This document shows, piece by piece, positions 6,117-6,820 of a stretch of 6,820 nt of DNA. Position 1 is the stretch's first letter. Each line of letters opens with the position of its first letter. Below the pieces are notes generated by a model, which did not search any database, was not told the DNA's origin, and saw nothing but the letters and a program-made list of their open reading frames with translations. The translations under genes were made by a program, and so were the position numbers. This DNA is from Deltaproteobacteria bacterium (GTDB taxonomy: Bacteria > Desulfobacterota > Binatia > UBA12015), in contig DLYX01000568.1 in NCBI GenBank assembly GCA_003447545.1, forward strand, positions 1 to 6,820. Direction: 5' to 3'.

Positions 6117-6820
6117 CTAGGAGACCTTGAGAGCCATCGCTGTGTATTTATCTGCCAGTGGCTGAATTCCCGGCGCGATCTCAACCTGGTGAGGCGTGTA
6201 GGTCGGAAGATACGTACCCAGCAGTGCCGGGATCAAGCTGCGCAGCGAAGAAGCGTTCCCCATCCGGTCCGCGGCATTTTGCTGGGCAATCTCCTCGGCA
6301 CTGAGCTTCGGCTGGGGGCGGACCTTCAGCATGTACTGCGTGGTGCGGTGGATCCAGCTGATAAAATGCCACTGCGCCCAGGCGCCGACAAAGAGCCGGT
6401 AGAAATAACCACCACAGACGTGATCGTAGACATCAAAAGCTACCGTGCGGTGCTCGAGTTCTTCGACAAAATGCCACTGGATCATCTCCAGATAGTCGGG
6501 CAGATCATCGCCCAAGCCGTTCTCACCCATCATGCTGTTGATCAAATTCATGGTGATGGCTTCGAAACCTTCGGCGTAAGCGAGGTTAAAGCGGAGCGAT
6601 TTGGTTTTCGTGAATCGTTGGTAATCGTCGGAAAGTTCTTTTTCCAGAGCCTCCAGCCCCGGGAAACCCGCGCGCTTCACCGCCGCGTTGAACTTCATAT
6701 GGATTCGGTAGTGCTGGCCTTCCTGCGCCGAGAAACCCTTGAGTCCCTCGAGGATCTTGGGGTCGGTGACGTGCTTCTCGGCCGCTTTCATGGATCGAAT
6801 CAGGTAGGGCTCGAGGTAGG
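6117..6820 (-). CDS. Metal-dependent hydrolase, PF10118/COG3687-like (5' end outside window)
   Basis: The frame is open from the window edge to a TAG at 6119-6117, giving at least 234 residues. An ATG at 6791 is internal: the codons before it read YLEPYLIRSM, which continues the family helix, so the true start is beyond 6820. Counting from that ATG, likely metal-binding or conserved residues sit in long helices: QEGQHYRIH (23-31), AYAEGFEAIT (71-80) and WHFVEELEHRTVAFDVYDH (106-124). The E/H spacing in several helices recalls a ferritin-like di-metal bundle, which is inference. The family is annotated as predicted metal-dependent hydrolase but its reaction is poorly defined, and members are common beside lipid and aromatic degradation genes. 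Hydrophobic stretches near 128-148 and 183-196 may pack in the core or touch the membrane. It faces the GST gene tail to tail across 59 bases. Confidence 0.8.
   Translation of the reverse strand, partial: YLEPYLIRSMKAAEKHVTDPKILEGLKGFSAQEGQHYRIHMKFNAAVKRAGFPGLEALEKELSDDYQRFTKTKSLRFNLAYAEGFEAITMNLINSMMGENGLGDDLPDYLEMIQWHFVEELEHRTVAFDVYDHVCGGYFYRLFVGAWAQWHFISWIHRTTQYMLKVRPQPKLSAEEIAQQNAADRMGNASSLRSLIPALLGTYLPTYTPHQVEIAPGIQPLADKYTAMALKVS

Noticed and set aside
1..6820. Search for a defence, mobile or biosynthetic system
   Set aside because: No nuclease, helicase, toxin pair, reverse transcriptase, integrase, transposase, array or peptide precursor was recognised. All seven genes fall in common families, with similar base composition through the window.

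Overview
The window is a G+C-rich bacterial chromosome segment (about 60% by eye). It holds seven protein-coding genes, two of them cut by the window edges, separated by short gaps. The mix suggests an environmental Gram-negative bacterium of proteobacterial or deltaproteobacterial-like type: a PaaI-like thioesterase, a small cupin, a GST, a PF10118-type metal-dependent hydrolase, an EstB-like serine hydrolase and two envelope proteins. No ribosomal or marker gene is present, so the lineage is a guess. I see no tRNA, rRNA, CRISPR array, transposase, integrase or attachment site.

Layout. On the + strand at the left are the 3' part of a hotdog-fold thioesterase (3-290) and a one-domain cupin (456-920). 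Next come three consecutive minus-strand genes, in transcription order right to left: a class C beta-lactamase/EstB-like serine hydrolase (5225-4086), an exported SGNH/GDSL hydrolase (4026-2860) and a polytopic GT-C (GT39/PMT_2-like) glycosyltransferase (2648-1068). A glutathione S-transferase (5434-6057, +) is divergent from the serine hydrolase. It converges on a PF10118-type metal-dependent hydrolase (6820-6117, -), whose 5' end lies outside the window.

Working together. The SGNH hydrolase has an export signal, and the GT-C enzyme should act on the outer face of the inner membrane. They could both modify an envelope glycan or lipid, but this rests only on neighbourhood. The thioesterase, cupin, GST, serine hydrolase and PF10118 protein look like small-molecule or acyl metabolism genes with no visible common pathway. 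The 211-base gap between the SGNH and GT genes is the longest stretch between the members of the minus-strand run and carries a perfect 8-bp inverted repeat.

Overall this looks like an ordinary metabolic region. I found no convincing sign of a new multi-gene system. The points worth a second look are the N-terminal repeat-like region of the SGNH protein, the SGNH-GT pairing, the two competing starts and the missing metal-ligand Glu of the cupin, and the start of the GST.
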